Shown one piece after another: positions 9,062 to 20,390 of a stretch of 64,000 nucleotides of DNA (the first letter of the stretch is position 1; each line of letters begins with the position of its first letter). The stretch comes from Macrosoma leucophasiata. Lineage: Eukaryota > Arthropoda > Insecta > Lepidoptera > Hedylidae. The translations under genes and the position numbers were made by a program. The stretch spans positions 16,384,001 through 16,448,000 of the forward strand of contig JAWQUS010000007.1 in NCBI GenBank assembly GCA_036365455.1, given 5' to 3'. The notes beneath the pieces were generated by a model. The model worked only from the letters and a program-made list of their open reading frames with translations, was not told the origin of the DNA and did not search any database.

Positions 9062-9715
9062 ACCTAACACCAAACGTTGCGGCGGTGTTTCTTTCTTACA
9101 CTGCCGTCTATGTATATTTTAGAAGCGGCCAAATTTGCCAAACAAAATTTGTGTCTGTTTACAAAGGCTCGTGACAAGTTTCCAGGTTGCGTGAGAAACC
9201 CAGGCAGGATTGTGCTGTCAAAGGTCCCTAGTACAGCTCTTTATTCAAGAAGCTTCCATGTTATGGCCGGTAAAATCTATAACAAAATTCCAAACGACAT
9301 AAAGTTACTACCTTTTAATTTATATAAAAAAAAAACGTGACTTGTTAATTCAAAAATGTTTTTACTCAGTACAAGAATTTTTTGACTATAAATGAATTTA
9401 TTTAATGCGACACACACCTTTAATTTCTTTTTCACATATTATATTATATATTATTTCATATCACATTTTTTTTTTGTTAATGATGGTAATGAGTTATGTA
9501 ATTGTTAATGGAATTATTATTTAATACATAAGCGCTTAATAATATTTAGAATGATTAATATCGATTTTTTTAAAATATATCTGTCTGTCTGTCAGTCAGT
9601 CTGAATTTGCATGCTAATTTTTACAGGCAAAGTATGTGAAACCATTGCTTAGTTTCTAAGACCTGACATGTACTTACCATACTTTTGGCAAATAAATCTT
9701 TGAATCTTTGAATCA
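9062..9715 (+). mobile_element. LINE 3' end, type L3, with (TCTTTGAA)n tail
   Basis: The open frame at 9077-9340 contains LPSMYILEAAKFAKQN and later FHVMAGKIYNKIPNDIKLLP, the last ~85 residues of a Jockey/CR1-like LINE protein (family knowledge: this FN.LP..IK tail follows the reverse transcriptase). The 3' UTR ends AAATAAATCTTTGAATCTTTGAATC, that is, a poly(A) signal plus an 8-nt tandem tail. The endonuclease and reverse transcriptase domains are missing. Confidence 0.6.
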
Positions 9716-10431
9716 AATTTTTTCCCTCACATTCCATCATATGGACTATCGTTGGATAGATCTATAAAACATATTGGTGGATTGAGATCCATTTGTGAAA
9801 TATTTAGCTTTAATTTGCAATTTTTTATTTCAATCAAGTGTATTATATTTAGCTGGCAAAGGGAGGGCCCTTTGCCAGCTAAATATTATTTATACATCCT
9901 ATTTTCGACTACGGTAGCGAACATCAAATTCTTTTTGATTATCCGTTAGTTAGCTGCGCATTAGAATGAATGGTTAAATTTCTCTATTTCCAGGTTATCA
10001 TTTACTTTGAACTAAACATCAGTAATTTTTAGCAGTATTCTGTCGAACCAAACTTTTTAAAATTAAATACAACCAATTATTACATATTCTCTGATTAGAT
10101 TTAGTACGCATTTTCCGTGTACTTAATACTAAAAGAACGCGCAGGTATATTGTCTGGTAAAAAAAATGTGCTCTATCGCCTTATTTGGACAGCGCTCATA
10201 TCGGAATTTATCTGAAACTATTATTTCGGATTCGATGACGAATAGAAAATTGTTCCGGATATCCGGTAGTTTAGGTTAATGTTATGAAACTCTATGACAT
10301 CCGAAGTACATTTATAAATAACAAAACCATAATTTTTTTTCCAAGCAATAGGTAATGTCCAGTACATCGAGCTGATTTATTTCTAACAAAGCATGACGAT
10401 GATAAAACTTTTCCGTTTGATTTGTCTCATT
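9716..10431. other. Unassigned AT-rich DNA with a perfect hairpin
   Basis: No gene. It contains a perfect palindrome with 19-bp arms (9845-9863 and 9868-9886; TTTAGCTGGCAAAGGG) and a 4-nt loop. Confidence 0.55.
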
Positions 10432-10714
10432 TTTTTATTGTAATGGAAGTGGCAAACAAGCATGCAGTTCACATTGATGTTAAGTGATGACTGCAGCCTA
10501 TAGACATCCACACAAAGGCCAAGATCAAAATGCAGATGCGTTACCACTCTTGAGGCCTAAGGTGTTACGCCTCTGTGCCGGAAATTACAGGGCCGTACAT
10601 TACCACCTGACCGGAACACGATAGTGCTGAACAATACCATTTAGCGGCAAGTATATTAGGTAATGCGGTGGTGCCTACGCCCGCGAGCACCGTCACTGGA
10701 GCTCTACCACCAGT
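10432..10714 (-). repeat. Rep-A, near full length
   Basis: Runs from TAATGGAAGTGGCAAACAAG to GGAGCTCTACCACCAGT; T7 at the left is the A tail read on the other strand. The sequence is close to the 16639 copy. The 5' hairpin has changed (GCGAGCACCGTCACTGG). Confidence 0.85.
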
Positions 10715-11290
10715 CGTGATTCGTGATTCTCATTCGCACAGTTTGGTTGCAAGTGCAATAATTGAGCGAGACCGTCAATGTTCAATCCAGCCCGGGCGAA
10801 ACTGGTCGTTTATCAATCGCTCCAAAAAACAACATATTTCAATATCCGCTGATTAATATCCGCTGCCAGTTCGCCGGCCGAGGCAAACATGAAATTTATG
10901 TACTGCGACCGAGCGGTTTATTTCATTTTGCTTTTTAAATTACGAATGTTTGGCGCGACAATTGGCCGGCCAGCGTGTCGCCCCCATCTGTTGCGGCAGC
11001 CAATTAACATTTGCATTAGGATTTGCCTTTATCGAACTCCCAAACTTTGAATGTTTTTATCTTTGCGCACCTGTACGGACCAATTATTGTGCGGAGAATT
11101 TTCGACGAATGATGAAAGATCTGGTACCGTTCATTAAACCGACAAACGTTTCGAAACTCTTCCTTATAAATCCAACGTTTCGCAACGATTTCGTTTCACA
11201 TCTTAAGTTTCTACAAATACGTCACTATATAAATAATGCACTTGGCAAACAGATTATTACAAGGCTATTCATTTCATAACTCATCACTTC
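10715..11290. other. GC-richer unique island, possible regulatory DNA
   Basis: The stretch has noticeably more GC than its surroundings (GCCAGTTCGCCGGCCGAGG, ATTGGCCGGCCAGCGTG). It is not repeated in the window and contains homeodomain-like ATTA motifs. An open frame of 109 codons at 10950-11279 has no recognisable motif. This could be a conserved non-coding element; I cannot test conservation. Confidence 0.3.
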
Positions 11291-12915
11291 ATAAATAATT
11301 TAAATGAAAATAATATTCTCAAATTTACGACATACATAGTCAGGTTAGGTCGAAAGGTCGTTCGGTGTTAGGTATTTTTTTGCTGACAGTATTAATCATT
11401 ATCAAATGTTTGCGAAATCATTAGTATGCGAATCGTTGAGTTGCGAAATGATTCATTACATATTATATATACTTGAACCTTTACAATTACATATTTGTGG
11501 AATTAATAGTGTCCAAAACGTTGGTTTTGAAATGAAGATTTACGTAACGTTTCTTGGTGAAACATTAGTGAACCGCAAGATCTATCTATAACCGAAGGGT
11601 CGAATTCGCAAACTTAAAATAGCAGTTTTTAAAACTAACCGTGATTGAAGGAGTTATTTAAATTTTGTTTCACATTTATATTAGCATAAGAACATAATTG
11701 ATGGGTAAACTAATTTAACGTTACACAGCAATTATGCTAAGACGCTAATGGTTTATAACAACATAAAATATGCTGCCGGAGCCCGAAACTGCAATGGAAG
11801 TAATAAGCAGTGCAATACTCTCGCCCATTAATTAGAATAAGCAGTTTTATGTGAGGGGATCGTGCAGCGTCGGCCGCCTCCAATAACCAAACTGTACCGT
11901 CTTGTATTTAATATTTCACTCACTTGTATTTGATATTCACACGCAAAACTAAATGTTGCTAAATAGTGAACAGTATACAAGAATTCTCAACAAATCCCTA
12001 CATTGTGTCGGATATTTGAAAACATAAAGAACCCCACAACAGCAATAGCAACAGTCGTAAAAATGGAACTCCGGAGAAACTTAACAGGCAACTTTTATTA
12101 AAATAACAACATTAAGTCGTTAATTTGTTTGTAAAACTGCGCAGACGGTAAAAATTACTTATTCAGAATGGTGAGACCGCAACGGAGTGGCAACTCGGCT
12201 TCTTGGCAAGTGTCGCGCCGCTCCTCTATAATTCAGTCACCATGGTTCGAGTCATACTAATGGCCGCATAGTTATTCAGAACAATTGTCAAATTCTTACA
12301 AGCAATAATAGTCAAAAATACTTCTCGCGAAGAACTGAAATTGTGTGTCTTATTTTAATAGCACTTAAAGTAATTTGTTTGGAGGATGGTACGCGCGGGC
12401 CACTTCGAGAGACGCCAAAAGTCTATTTTAATCTTTCTCACGCATACCCATTTGGAATTTCATTTGTTATTAATACTAGTCTTACATTATTCAAAATAAA
12501 ATATTCGAGAAGCCTAAACAGAAAACGTTGTTTGACTTGATTGTATGCCCGTTAGAATATAATTTACTAAACGTAACGTATTTACTGCTATATTCTGTTT
12601 GAATAAGTGCACGCACACCACGGTCCGCTGCCAACTGAGTGAAAAGACAGTTAATATTCATAAATGTTCAGAGCAAAATAAGCTCAAGTGCCTTGTGATA
12701 CGACATAGGACGATACAGATTATAAAAGTACATTATGTATCGATTATATTACCAAGACCAAAATATTTCGCTGCGGGAAAACAACCACGAAAAATTTCAC
12801 CGTATATAAGCGGCAAAATAATTTTAATGTACTTATAATTTCCAGCAAAGATGTACAAAGGCTTTAGTCGGAGGAGTGGCATAAAAATTTATTATTTATC
12901 ATATTGTATTTTTTT
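11291..12915. other. Mostly unique DNA including a second GC-richer patch and one Rep-E copy
   Basis: No supported gene. 11760-11905 (GCCGGAGCCCGAAACTGC; CAGCGTCGGCCGCCTCC) and 12165-12255 are GC-richer. 12604-12800 matches 37676-37860 (AGTGCAC..., AGCAAAATAAGC, CCTTGTGATACG) and is a degenerate two-copy repeat here called Rep-E. Confidence 0.4.
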
Positions 12916-13148
12916 CTGGCGGTAGAGCTGCCTCATTTATCTCCCGCTAATGGTATTTAGCAATGTTCCGGTTAGATGGTAATACATATAATGTAATAAC
13001 TATCACAGAGGCAAAACAACTTAAATCTCAGAGATGGCAACACATAGGTATTTTTACCTTCATTTTTATGTAGATTTATATAGGCTGTTATATTCGTCTA
13101 CCATCAATGTGAGCAGCGTGCTTGTTTGCCACCATCATAACAAAAAAA
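12916..13148 (+). repeat. Rep-A, older subfamily
   Basis: CTGGCGGTAGAGCTGC at the 5' end, TAATAACTATCACAGAGGC in the middle, CTTGTTTGCCACCATCATAAC plus A7 at the 3' end. Internal deletions remove the 5' hairpin. Confidence 0.7.
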
Positions 13149-13600
13149 CCAAATGAACCGCATGCCAACAATGTTATAATACAAAAAGTGGGTTAATCAA
13201 TTTATTGAAATTTACCTTATAGGAATTTGGGTACTGGAGGGTAATTCCGACTAATGCGTAGCTCATATTATGGAGAACCAATTCCATACAATATGAACAA
13301 CGGTGAATGTGTTCCGGCGTCAGCTATCGAAGTGCTAACAAATGAAATTAATGCACTCTCAGGAGAAATAAAATGTCATTAGTTTCACGATGAGGTTGTC
13401 CCGTGGAGGAGTGAAATGCTTTATAAAAACGTAGTTACTTATTCGATGCGATATTAGATCGTCGATGTTGCTGGGAATTGCGGCGATGCTTATTTATAAT
13501 GCTTTTCAATGTATATTTATAAGGTTCTGTACCTCAAATGTATAAACAACCGTAAATATCTGAACTGTTAATACTGTAATCGCGCATTACTGTAAACTGG
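13149..13600. other. Unassigned DNA
   Basis: No gene seen. 13520-13560 (AAGGTTCTGTACCTCAAA) resembles part of a common degenerate repeat that seems to resume at 13960, so the 5S-derived SINE at 13601 may have inserted into it. Confidence 0.4.
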
Positions 13601-13939
13601 AAGCGCGCATGGCCCCGCGGCTGGTGTAGATCATAAGTGATCTACTCGGTTAAGCACTACGGGCGCGGTCGGGTAGTATGATGGGTGCCCGCTAGTGGCA
13701 AATTAAATGCGCGTTTCCGTGCTTCGGAGGGCACGTTAAGCCGTCGGTCCCGGTTGCTATCGATAGATAGCAGTCGTTAAACCTTTTCGGAGGCCTTATG
13801 GGCGGTTTGAAAACATCCGACAGCGGGTTGGCCACTAACCCACCCACCTCCACCAATCCGCATTGGAGCAGCGTGGTGGAGTAAGCTCCAGGCCTCCCCC
13901 CAAAAAGGGGAAAGCAGTGGGACGTATAATGGGTTGCCA
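13601..13939 (+). repeat. 5S-rRNA-derived SINE (Rep-5S), full length, copy S1
   Basis: About 340 bp, from AAGCGCGCATGGC to ATAATGGGTTGCCA. Positions 13638-13702 resemble the 3' half of eukaryotic 5S rRNA: GATCTACTCGGTTAAGC, then GGGCGCGGTCGGGTAGTATG, then ATGGGTGCCCGC, in the order of the 5S internal control region (A box to C box). 5S-derived SINEs are a known class (SINE3). The rest (CGTGCTTCGGAGGGCACG; GGAGTAAGCTCCAGGCC) is a tail shared with 22170, 34406 and 56173. Confidence 0.65.
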
Positions 13940-14178
13940 ATATTAAATACTGTACTAACCTCAAATGGAAAACCGAACCTTTATATCACTCTTGCGTCTG
14001 TCTGTCTGTCATAGCCGATTTTTTTTAAATACTGAGCCGATTGACTGGAAATTTAATAAATTATTGAAAATATAAAATTGAAAAATCAGCTTAAAATTTC
14101 GTTAAAATTAAATATATAAAATCTTCCTAAGCATTTACAAAAGACTCTTGCGAGAATCGGTATAGTACATATATATAA

Positions 14179-15454
14179 TTAGGGAAAAAGTTTCTTCGCA
14201 TTTTTTAAGATAATTCAAAACATTTTTAATACAGTTTATTTAAATTTAACTAAAGTATGTATGTACCATTTTGTTCGATAACCTTTTGCCATCTTGTAGG
14301 TAGGGACATGATCCCATTGCTAGAAAAATTTTGGGACTTCTCATCAAAATACCGCGACAAGTGGATTTGGCAGTCCTCTCGTGATGTTAACCTAACATTG
14401 CATAAAGAATTCTGAAGAGACCGAAACAGGAAATCTGAAGGTGCGAGGTCAGGACTATACGGCGGATGCAATAACACCTCCAAGCCAAACTCTCTTAATT
14501 TTTTTTGAGTGGCTATATATGTGTGAAAGATCATAGCGTTATCATGATGAAACACACCCCTTCTGTTGATCAATTCCGGCCGCTTTCTCTCAACTTCTTG
14601 CTTTAATCTCATCAGTTGTTCGCAGTAGAGTTCCGAATCGATAGTCCTGCCTGGTGGTAATAGCTCATAATGAATAATGCCCTTCCAATCCCACCACACA
14701 CACAACATCACCTTATTGCGAGTTAACCCGGGTTTCGCCACAGTCTGTGAAGCCTGACCGGCCTTTGACCACGACTTTTTTCGCACGTTCTTGTCGTAGG
14801 TGATCCATTTTTCATCACCAGTTATCAGCTTCTTTAAAAATGATTCGGTTTCATTACGTCGTAATAAAGAATCACAAATGAGTACACGGTTCATTAGGTT
14901 TCTTTCAGTGAACTCGTGAGGTACCCAAATATCGAGCTTTTTTTGTACCCAGCTTTTTTCAAATGCGCCAAAACTGTTTTGTGATCAATTCTCAGTTCTT
15001 CAGCTACGTCGTAACTACTGATATGTCGATCTTGCTCCACTTTTTCAAAAATGGCATCCGTTTTATCCATAATAGGGCGACCAGAGCGAGGTGCATCTTT
15101 GACATCAAAATTTCCGGATTGAAAACGCTTAAACCAAATTTGTGCTACTCTCACAGACACTGCACTAGGTCCATAAACATCGCAAATTTTTTTCGCGGCT
15201 TGCGTTGCATTTTTACCTTTTTTGTAGTAAAATTTTAAAATGTATCGATATTTCTTCATTAGATTCACTCATCTTGACAGTACGAAAAACAAATGAAAAT
15301 CACACATTTGCCTAATTTGAATTTGGAATTATGTTCTTTAAAATTTTAACTTTCAATGATACCAAAACCAGCCAGATACAAATACTATAGCAAAAGAGAT
15401 TTTATTACAAGTTCATACATACTATAATGCGAAAAGACTTTTTCCCCAACCTAT
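14179..15454 (-). mobile_element. mariner element, copy M1
   Basis: About 1.28 kb. The terminal inverted repeats are GGAAAAAGTTTCTTCGCATT at the left and the inverse of AATGCGAAAAGACTTTTTCC at the right; TA follows the right end (15455-15456). The left end has lost a few bases compared with TTAGGTTGGGG at 48491. It encodes a degenerate transposase on the minus strand. Copies M2 (48491) and M3 (58519) are closely related. Confidence 0.9.
14250..15272 (-). pseudogene. mariner transposase, frameshifted (M1)
   Basis: This is a cut-and-paste DNA transposase of the Tc1/mariner superfamily. The N-terminal helix-turn-helix region (IWFKRFQSGNFDVKD; VAEELRIDHKTV), the linker WVPHELTE type and the catalytic domain are all recognisable. 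The three catalytic aspartates lie in TGDEKW, HHDNA and SPDLAPSD; the last two are 34 residues apart, the mariner D,D34D signature. The expected start (MSESNEE) is at 15272 and is followed by a one-base insertion. A one-base deletion near 14940 (seven T where M2 has eight) breaks the middle, and the stretch after HDNA is scrambled. The copy cannot make active transposase. Confidence 0.9.
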
Positions 15455-15456
15455 TA

Positions 15457-16638
15457 TGTACCAATTTGGTGATATGTAAAAGTGTTGCTTGCCGGCACCC
15501 ACTTTGTTTAATACAGATTATTATCTAAACAATATAATAATACCTATCTAAGTTTCCTTATGGGGCTTTATCATTAAGTACTTTACCAAACTATTTTATT
15601 AAAATTCCCAGCTTCTGTAACAGGTATGCGATAGGTAACCAAATCTTTTTAACAAAAAGATGTACGAGTATGTTGTATTATTATAAACACACCTACTTTA
15701 ATATTTTATGGAAGCGATGTAAATTACAGGCTAAGCCAGGATATACTGTTATAGTGACGCCCAGTTATATCTTATTTTATCTAAATCCTATTTTGTGTCC
15801 CGCGCATAAATCGCGTACTAAGGCACACACTGCGTGAACATTTTCCTATTTTCTCTGCAAACGTGCCAAGAACTGTAAATACGGGCACTTACCCTCTTTA
15901 TTTAAAAAAACAAGCCTTTTTAGACCAAGCATGAGGTAAAAAACGTACAGAAGTAAAGAAACGTACTTTACTATTCAGCGTAAAAGTTTTTTCTTTCATA
16001 ATCTGTGAACTTTTAAGGTTTGCTCAAAGATTCCTTTACATTTTATCGTCAATAAACAGCAGTGTGCTTGTCGTTTTTTTCCTAAAAAATAAGGTTACTC
16101 GTTATAATCAGGAGATGAACGTACCAAATTAACAAATTAAGACGTTTGTAAAGCAAATTAAATTGACCTCCGACAAGAAGTTTAAGAGGACTATTCCGGG
16201 TATAAACGATGTACGTACCATTTTCCTTATTCCAACAGATATTTATGACATAACACGTTTCTGTTAAGCATGGACGATCGTTGCCATCGTGATCAGTAAG
16301 AGCGGCAACATCTTAATTAAAAAAGATTTCCACCCTCGGTGCTCTCAAATAAATGTAATGTAATACTGCATCCTATAATATAGGTATATACAAAAATCTG
16401 ATCTCAATGCACATGCTTCGTTATTGCTGAGGCCTAAGATATTTTTTGCCTTTATATAAGTTCGAGGTAGGATATTACTTTCTTACCGCATTACTATACC
16501 TCCACCCCCTTTGATATATCGACGAGGATACAGGTGACAATTCAACGCTCTTCCAACCATGTGATGAAGTAGCCTGAGTCAAGTTCACTCAGAAGACCCA
16601 GAGTTGTCGCTTTTCTCTCACAATGGTACTTTTTTATT
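15457..16638. other. Unassigned AT-rich DNA
   Basis: About 1.2 kb without a gene, a recognised repeat or a striking motif. Confidence 0.45.
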
Positions 16639-16924
16639 ACTGGTGGTAGAGCTCCAGTGACGGAGCTCGCGGGCGTAGGCACCACCGCATTACCTAATAT
16701 ATTTGCCGCTAAATGGTAGTGTTCAGTACTATCGTGTTCCGGTCAGGTGGTAATGTATGGCCCTGTAATTTCCGGCACAGAGGCATAACACCTTACGCCT
16801 CAGGAGTGGTAACGCATCTGCATTTTGACCTTGGTCTTTCTTTGAGTGTCTATAGGCTGCAGTCATCACTTAACATCAATGTGAACTGCATGCTTGTTTA
16901 ACAATTCCATAACATAAAAAAAAA
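16639..16924 (+). repeat. Rep-A, full length, best reference copy
   Basis: A retroposon-like repeat of about 285 bp ending in A9. The 5' end forms two nested hairpins: outer stem GGTGGT (16642-16647) with ACCACC (16681-16686), inner stem GAGCTCC (16649-16655) with GGAGCTC (16662-16668). The fixed 5' end, A-rich 3' end, and target-site duplications at some copies (38235, 41373, 57955) suggest LINE-driven retroposition. I see no convincing Pol III A/B boxes, so it may be an unusual SINE or a LINE-derived piece. It has no coding capacity. Confidence 0.85.
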
Positions 16925-18805
16925 TCGTCACAGGATGACATGTATTTTTTTTATACAATTGCATTAATTTAAGATTAAAATTAAAATTATTTTAAGTTTA
17001 TTTTTTATGTTACAACCGTTGACGTAATTATGAAAAAATTACGAGTAAAGTGGTGGCTTTTACGAATAAAAATACGCATCCCACTTATATCAACCGAGGT
17101 AAATTGCGAAATTGGACTATTGCCATTCCAGTAAAAGTGGAAATAAATCGACTGAGACGCATTTGCCGGCGAATGACCCAGATCAAAAAAGAAGCTGGAT
17201 CAGTTTAGTCTGCACAAAGTACTAAATCTCTGTTTTGTAAAACTCAGTGCGGAATGAAAGGAGAATGTTAAAGCTATTACGAAAATTTAACATGAAGAAC
17301 AGATTTGTTTGTTTTTGTCCTGTTTCCTTTTCCTATTAAACACTTTGTGGGAACAAACCACCCTTAAAATATAGAGTGTAACACTAACATATGAACTTTA
17401 TATTTACTGTATGAGTTATTGACTAATACGCTGTGACCACAGATCGAAACAAGCTAAAAATTGGCACATAAGTTTTTTAAGGAGTTTAAAGGAAAGTAAT
17501 GAGGATTTCTCGAAATTTTTTCGAGAAACATTTCACGCGAGTACAAAGTCGTGGGCTAAAGTAGTATTTTATCACACCTACTACAAACGACGCTTACCTA
17601 AATAAAAATCATAGGTATAGTAGTAGATACCTACACTCAAGACAAACCACCAGCAAATAATAGTTCAAAAGATATAATCAACAAAAATAGTTCAGTATCC
17701 AAACAAATCCCGAATAAGTTGTCATTTCATCATTTAGATAGCTGACATACCGGATTCGACGTGTTTAGTACAATTTTAGTTACACTGTGATAGTATGATT
17801 GTATTGTTAATTTATTTTGTGGTTTCCAAAATAAATAAGATAAGAACATTGAACAAAACTGAACTAACCTTACATGGCTTCTTCAGGGGATATTGCTCTT
17901 CGAGATCGTCGATTTAGTCGTAAAACAAATATCATTACAATTTTTTGAAGAAACCTTTACTTCTTCAGTTACAGCAATAGCCCTGAACGGGAACAGCTCT
18001 GTATTCCGCAGGTATCTACGAGCCGTAGAAATTGTACCATCAAAATTGTACTTCCCATTTATTGATTCAATAAAAACGAGACAACATCATCTATTTGTAG
18101 TAGTTGTTCGTGTAGTCCAACACCGCCGACAATAGAGATTACAGACTTTATTGTACCCCCAGTAGCCTACCAATGTTTTAGGCGGACTTTACGATTGAAG
18201 GCAATTCTTCTAATCCATTAGGTTGTCTGATGTTCAAGTTTTATGCGGGTCCTACCACCGAATGTCTCGCGAAACCGAGTAGCATCGCTTAAATTATTTC
18301 TAGTGGGGTTTTTACGATAGCCGTATCTTTTTACACGCACATTATGTGTAGATATGTGCACATAATATTTAGGTGTACTTCAATATACGAGCTAAGCGTC
18401 CATAAATTGAATTCGTGCCTTGAATTGCATCATATTCGCGGTTTACTAACGTTAAGTGTTTCTCATATTGTTAATAAACCTTTGTGTTACGCTATTCGTG
18501 TTAGATACACGAAGATTTTATCGTGGGTTACTACGCGGTTCAGTGCGAACATCGATTGCTAAATGTTTGGTTCGATTTGGAATTGAAAATAATAATAACA
18601 AATGTATTTATTTTCTCCACAGTAACATTAACAATAAAAAAGTTATGTGTAAGTGGTAATTGTACATATATACCACCTTAATCTAACAATTTACTTTCAA
18701 AGAAACTTTACTTTTAAAATCGATTCTAAGAAAACAATCCTAGTAACCGTAAGTGTCTCGATGATGTGAGGAAACAAAAAAAGAACTTTTTTTGTTTCCT
18801 TTTTT
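16925..18805. other. Unassigned DNA
   Basis: About 1.9 kb without a supported gene. An 80-codon frame at 17893-18135 and a short frame from ATG 17875 have no recognised motif. A perfect hairpin (14-bp arms 18770-18783 and 18786-18799, GGAAACAAAAAAAG) lies directly beside the T-tract of the next Rep-A copy. Confidence 0.45.
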
Positions 18806-19037
18806 ACGTCATGGAAGTGGCAAACAAGCATGCAGTTCACATTGATGTTAAGTGATGACTGCAGCCTATAGACATCGACACAGACTACGGTCAAAGTGCA
18901 GATGCGTTAATTAGTAACCTGAGGCCTAAGGTGTTATACCTCTGGGTCGGAAATTACAGGGCTGTACATATCCACCTGACCGAGACACGATTGTGCTGAA
19001 CACTACCATTTAGCGGCAAGTATATTAGGTAATGCGA
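18806..19037 (-). repeat. Rep-A, 5'-truncated copy
   Basis: From GTCATGGAAGTGGCAAAC to CAAGTATATTAGGTAATGCG; the last ~55 bp carrying the 5' hairpin are missing. Confidence 0.8.
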
Positions 19038-19140
19038 TGAATGCCAAGTGGTGGAATGTAGGTATGCTATTGCTATTTCTGATGATTATGATTCCTCTTT
19101 CCATATTCAGTAATCATCACCTGATGAAAGTGATGATATG

Positions 19141-19345
19141 ACGACCGACGTTAGTCTAGCTGTGTGATATGACCGTTTGATTCGAAGGGTCGCGGGTTCG
19201 ATTCCCGCACCGGGACAAATGATTGTATGGCCTACAGATATTTGTTTCGGGTGTTTGTGTATGTGTTGTATGTATACAACGGCACCCACGACACAGGTTT
19301 ATACTTACTGTGGAGCTGTGAGTGTAAGCGTATTTTTTTTTGTAT
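19141..19345 (+). repeat. tRNA-derived SINE, type C, copy 1
   Basis: The head contains a good Pol III B box (GCGGGTTCGATTCCCGC), preceded by TAGTCTAGCTGTGTG in the A-box position. The body (ATATTTGTTTCGGGTGTTTGTG, GGCACCCACGACAC, GTGAGTGTAAGCG) ends in T9-rich sequence. This tRNA-head-plus-body design is typical of lepidopteran SINEs. A minus copy lies at 55932-56138. Confidence 0.7.
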
Positions 19346-19410
19346 TTTAAAGTCTATAGGTTCGTGACCAATATGCATAGTCCTTTGGTTAATATTCAGT
19401 GTGTAAAAAA

Positions 19411-19580
19411 AAACTTAACTTTACGCCTGTAATCTCCGAAGGGGTAGGTAAATGCATGCATTCAAGCATACATGCAAACATCCACGATTCGCCGGTCAAT
19501 CATCCACGATAACGGTCGGTTCATCCACGATAACAGGTGGCGAGCCTGTTGACATCTCCGGGCACATTGCCAAACGTGTA
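19411..19580 (-). repeat. tRNA-derived SINE, type B, 3' part
   Basis: Matches the tail half of the SINE at 28826-29149 in reverse (TTTACGCCTGTAATC, AAATGCATGCATTCAAGC, GGTGGCGAGCCTGTTGACATC). A short element-internal stretch (ATCCACGATAAC-type) is repeated three times, unlike the other copies. The tRNA head is missing. Confidence 0.7.
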
Positions 19581-19945
19581 AATTACGTTTACATATACTT
19601 ACTATAGACATATGCAACAACGATATTGTTGCATTTGTATTATGTTTCTGATCATAAAATGCACCAGTAAATAAATCTACTATTTAATTGACTAAGCTAT
19701 TGCATTTTATTGTTATGGGTCAATACCCACTCCAATGAGTGGAAAAATAGCACAGTGAGCGTTTACATTTAATTTGTAGAAAATAATATTGTATTTCCCT
19801 GCAACTGGATTTCGACAAAGCAAACCTCGCTTAGGCATGCCCGTATTGTATGACACCTATTTTTAGTTACATTTGCTAGTGAAAATATTTGTTAATCCAC
19901 TTTTTATTCGCGTCTAAATTAAACGTGAATCTTTTTTATTGATAT
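19581..19945. other. Unassigned AT-rich DNA
   Basis: No feature apart from a small hairpin around 19616-19633 (TGCAACAACGATATTGTTGCA). Confidence 0.4.
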
Positions 19946-20004
19946 ATGGCGGTAGAACTCCAGTGATGGAGCTCGCGGGCATAGGCACCACCGCATTACC
20001 TAAT
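19946..20004 (+). repeat. Rep-A 5'-end fragment
   Basis: GGCGGTAGAACTCCAGTGATGGAGCTCG to CACCGCATTACCTAAT: only the 5' hairpin region is present. Confidence 0.7.
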
Positions 20005-20082
20005 GGCGTAGACCTCAGCACCTACTGTAGTACCGTAGCACAAAGTGTAGCACCGTAGCAACGTAGTGGCCAGCCGAAAAAA

Positions 20083-20190
20083 CTTCCACTGCTGGGCCAA
20101 AGCCCTATAGGAAAAAAGCCTATAAGAGGGATATGGCATAATCGCTAAGTTTGGCGGATTGGCGATCGCAGTGGCGGTAGTTCTATCACA
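20083..20190 (-). repeat. Rep-D fragment
   Basis: CACTGCTGGGCCAAAGCCC, GGATATGGCATAATCGC and GGCGATCGCAGTGGCGG are the inverse of sequences at 23495-23600 and 63110-63200. It is probably a LINE-type 3' end that is common in this genome. Confidence 0.55.
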
Positions 20191-20318
20191 GGATGCTGCT
20201 GCCCATCTTGTGTTATTACACTTACTTCCGTCCCATTGAAATGGTTTGACCATTGTACGGTTGACTACGGAGTATCAAAGCGAAGAAGTTGTTTTATTTT
20301 GACTTCCAATAAAACAGC

Positions 20319-20390
20319 TCCCGTAGTTTAGGGATAGTTGGTCACTGCTGGCTAAGCCTAGAACCTGGGATTCATTTGTTTTCTAATCCG
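20319..20390 (+). repeat. Possible tRNA-headed SINE remnant
   Basis: CCCGTAGTTTAGGGATAGTTGG looks like an A box and ACCTGGGATTCA like a decayed B box. There is no clear body, so this is weak. Confidence 0.25.

Noticed and set aside
10950..11279. Plus-strand open frame of 109 codons in a GC-richer island
   Set aside because: No motif, and higher GC lowers stop frequency, so it is kept only as part of a possible non-coding element.
14963..15238. Plus-strand frame opposite the mariner transposase (also at 49140 and 59499)
   Set aside because: It is the antisense shadow of the transposase coding sequence and recurs only because the element does.
16639..16924. Rep-A as a Helitron, because of its terminal hairpin
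   Set aside because: It does not end in CTRR after the hairpin, has A-rich 3' tails and leaves target-site duplications, which Helitrons do not.
17893..18135. Plus-strand open frame of 80 codons
   Set aside because: No motif and no support from flanking sequence; another short frame overlaps it just upstream.
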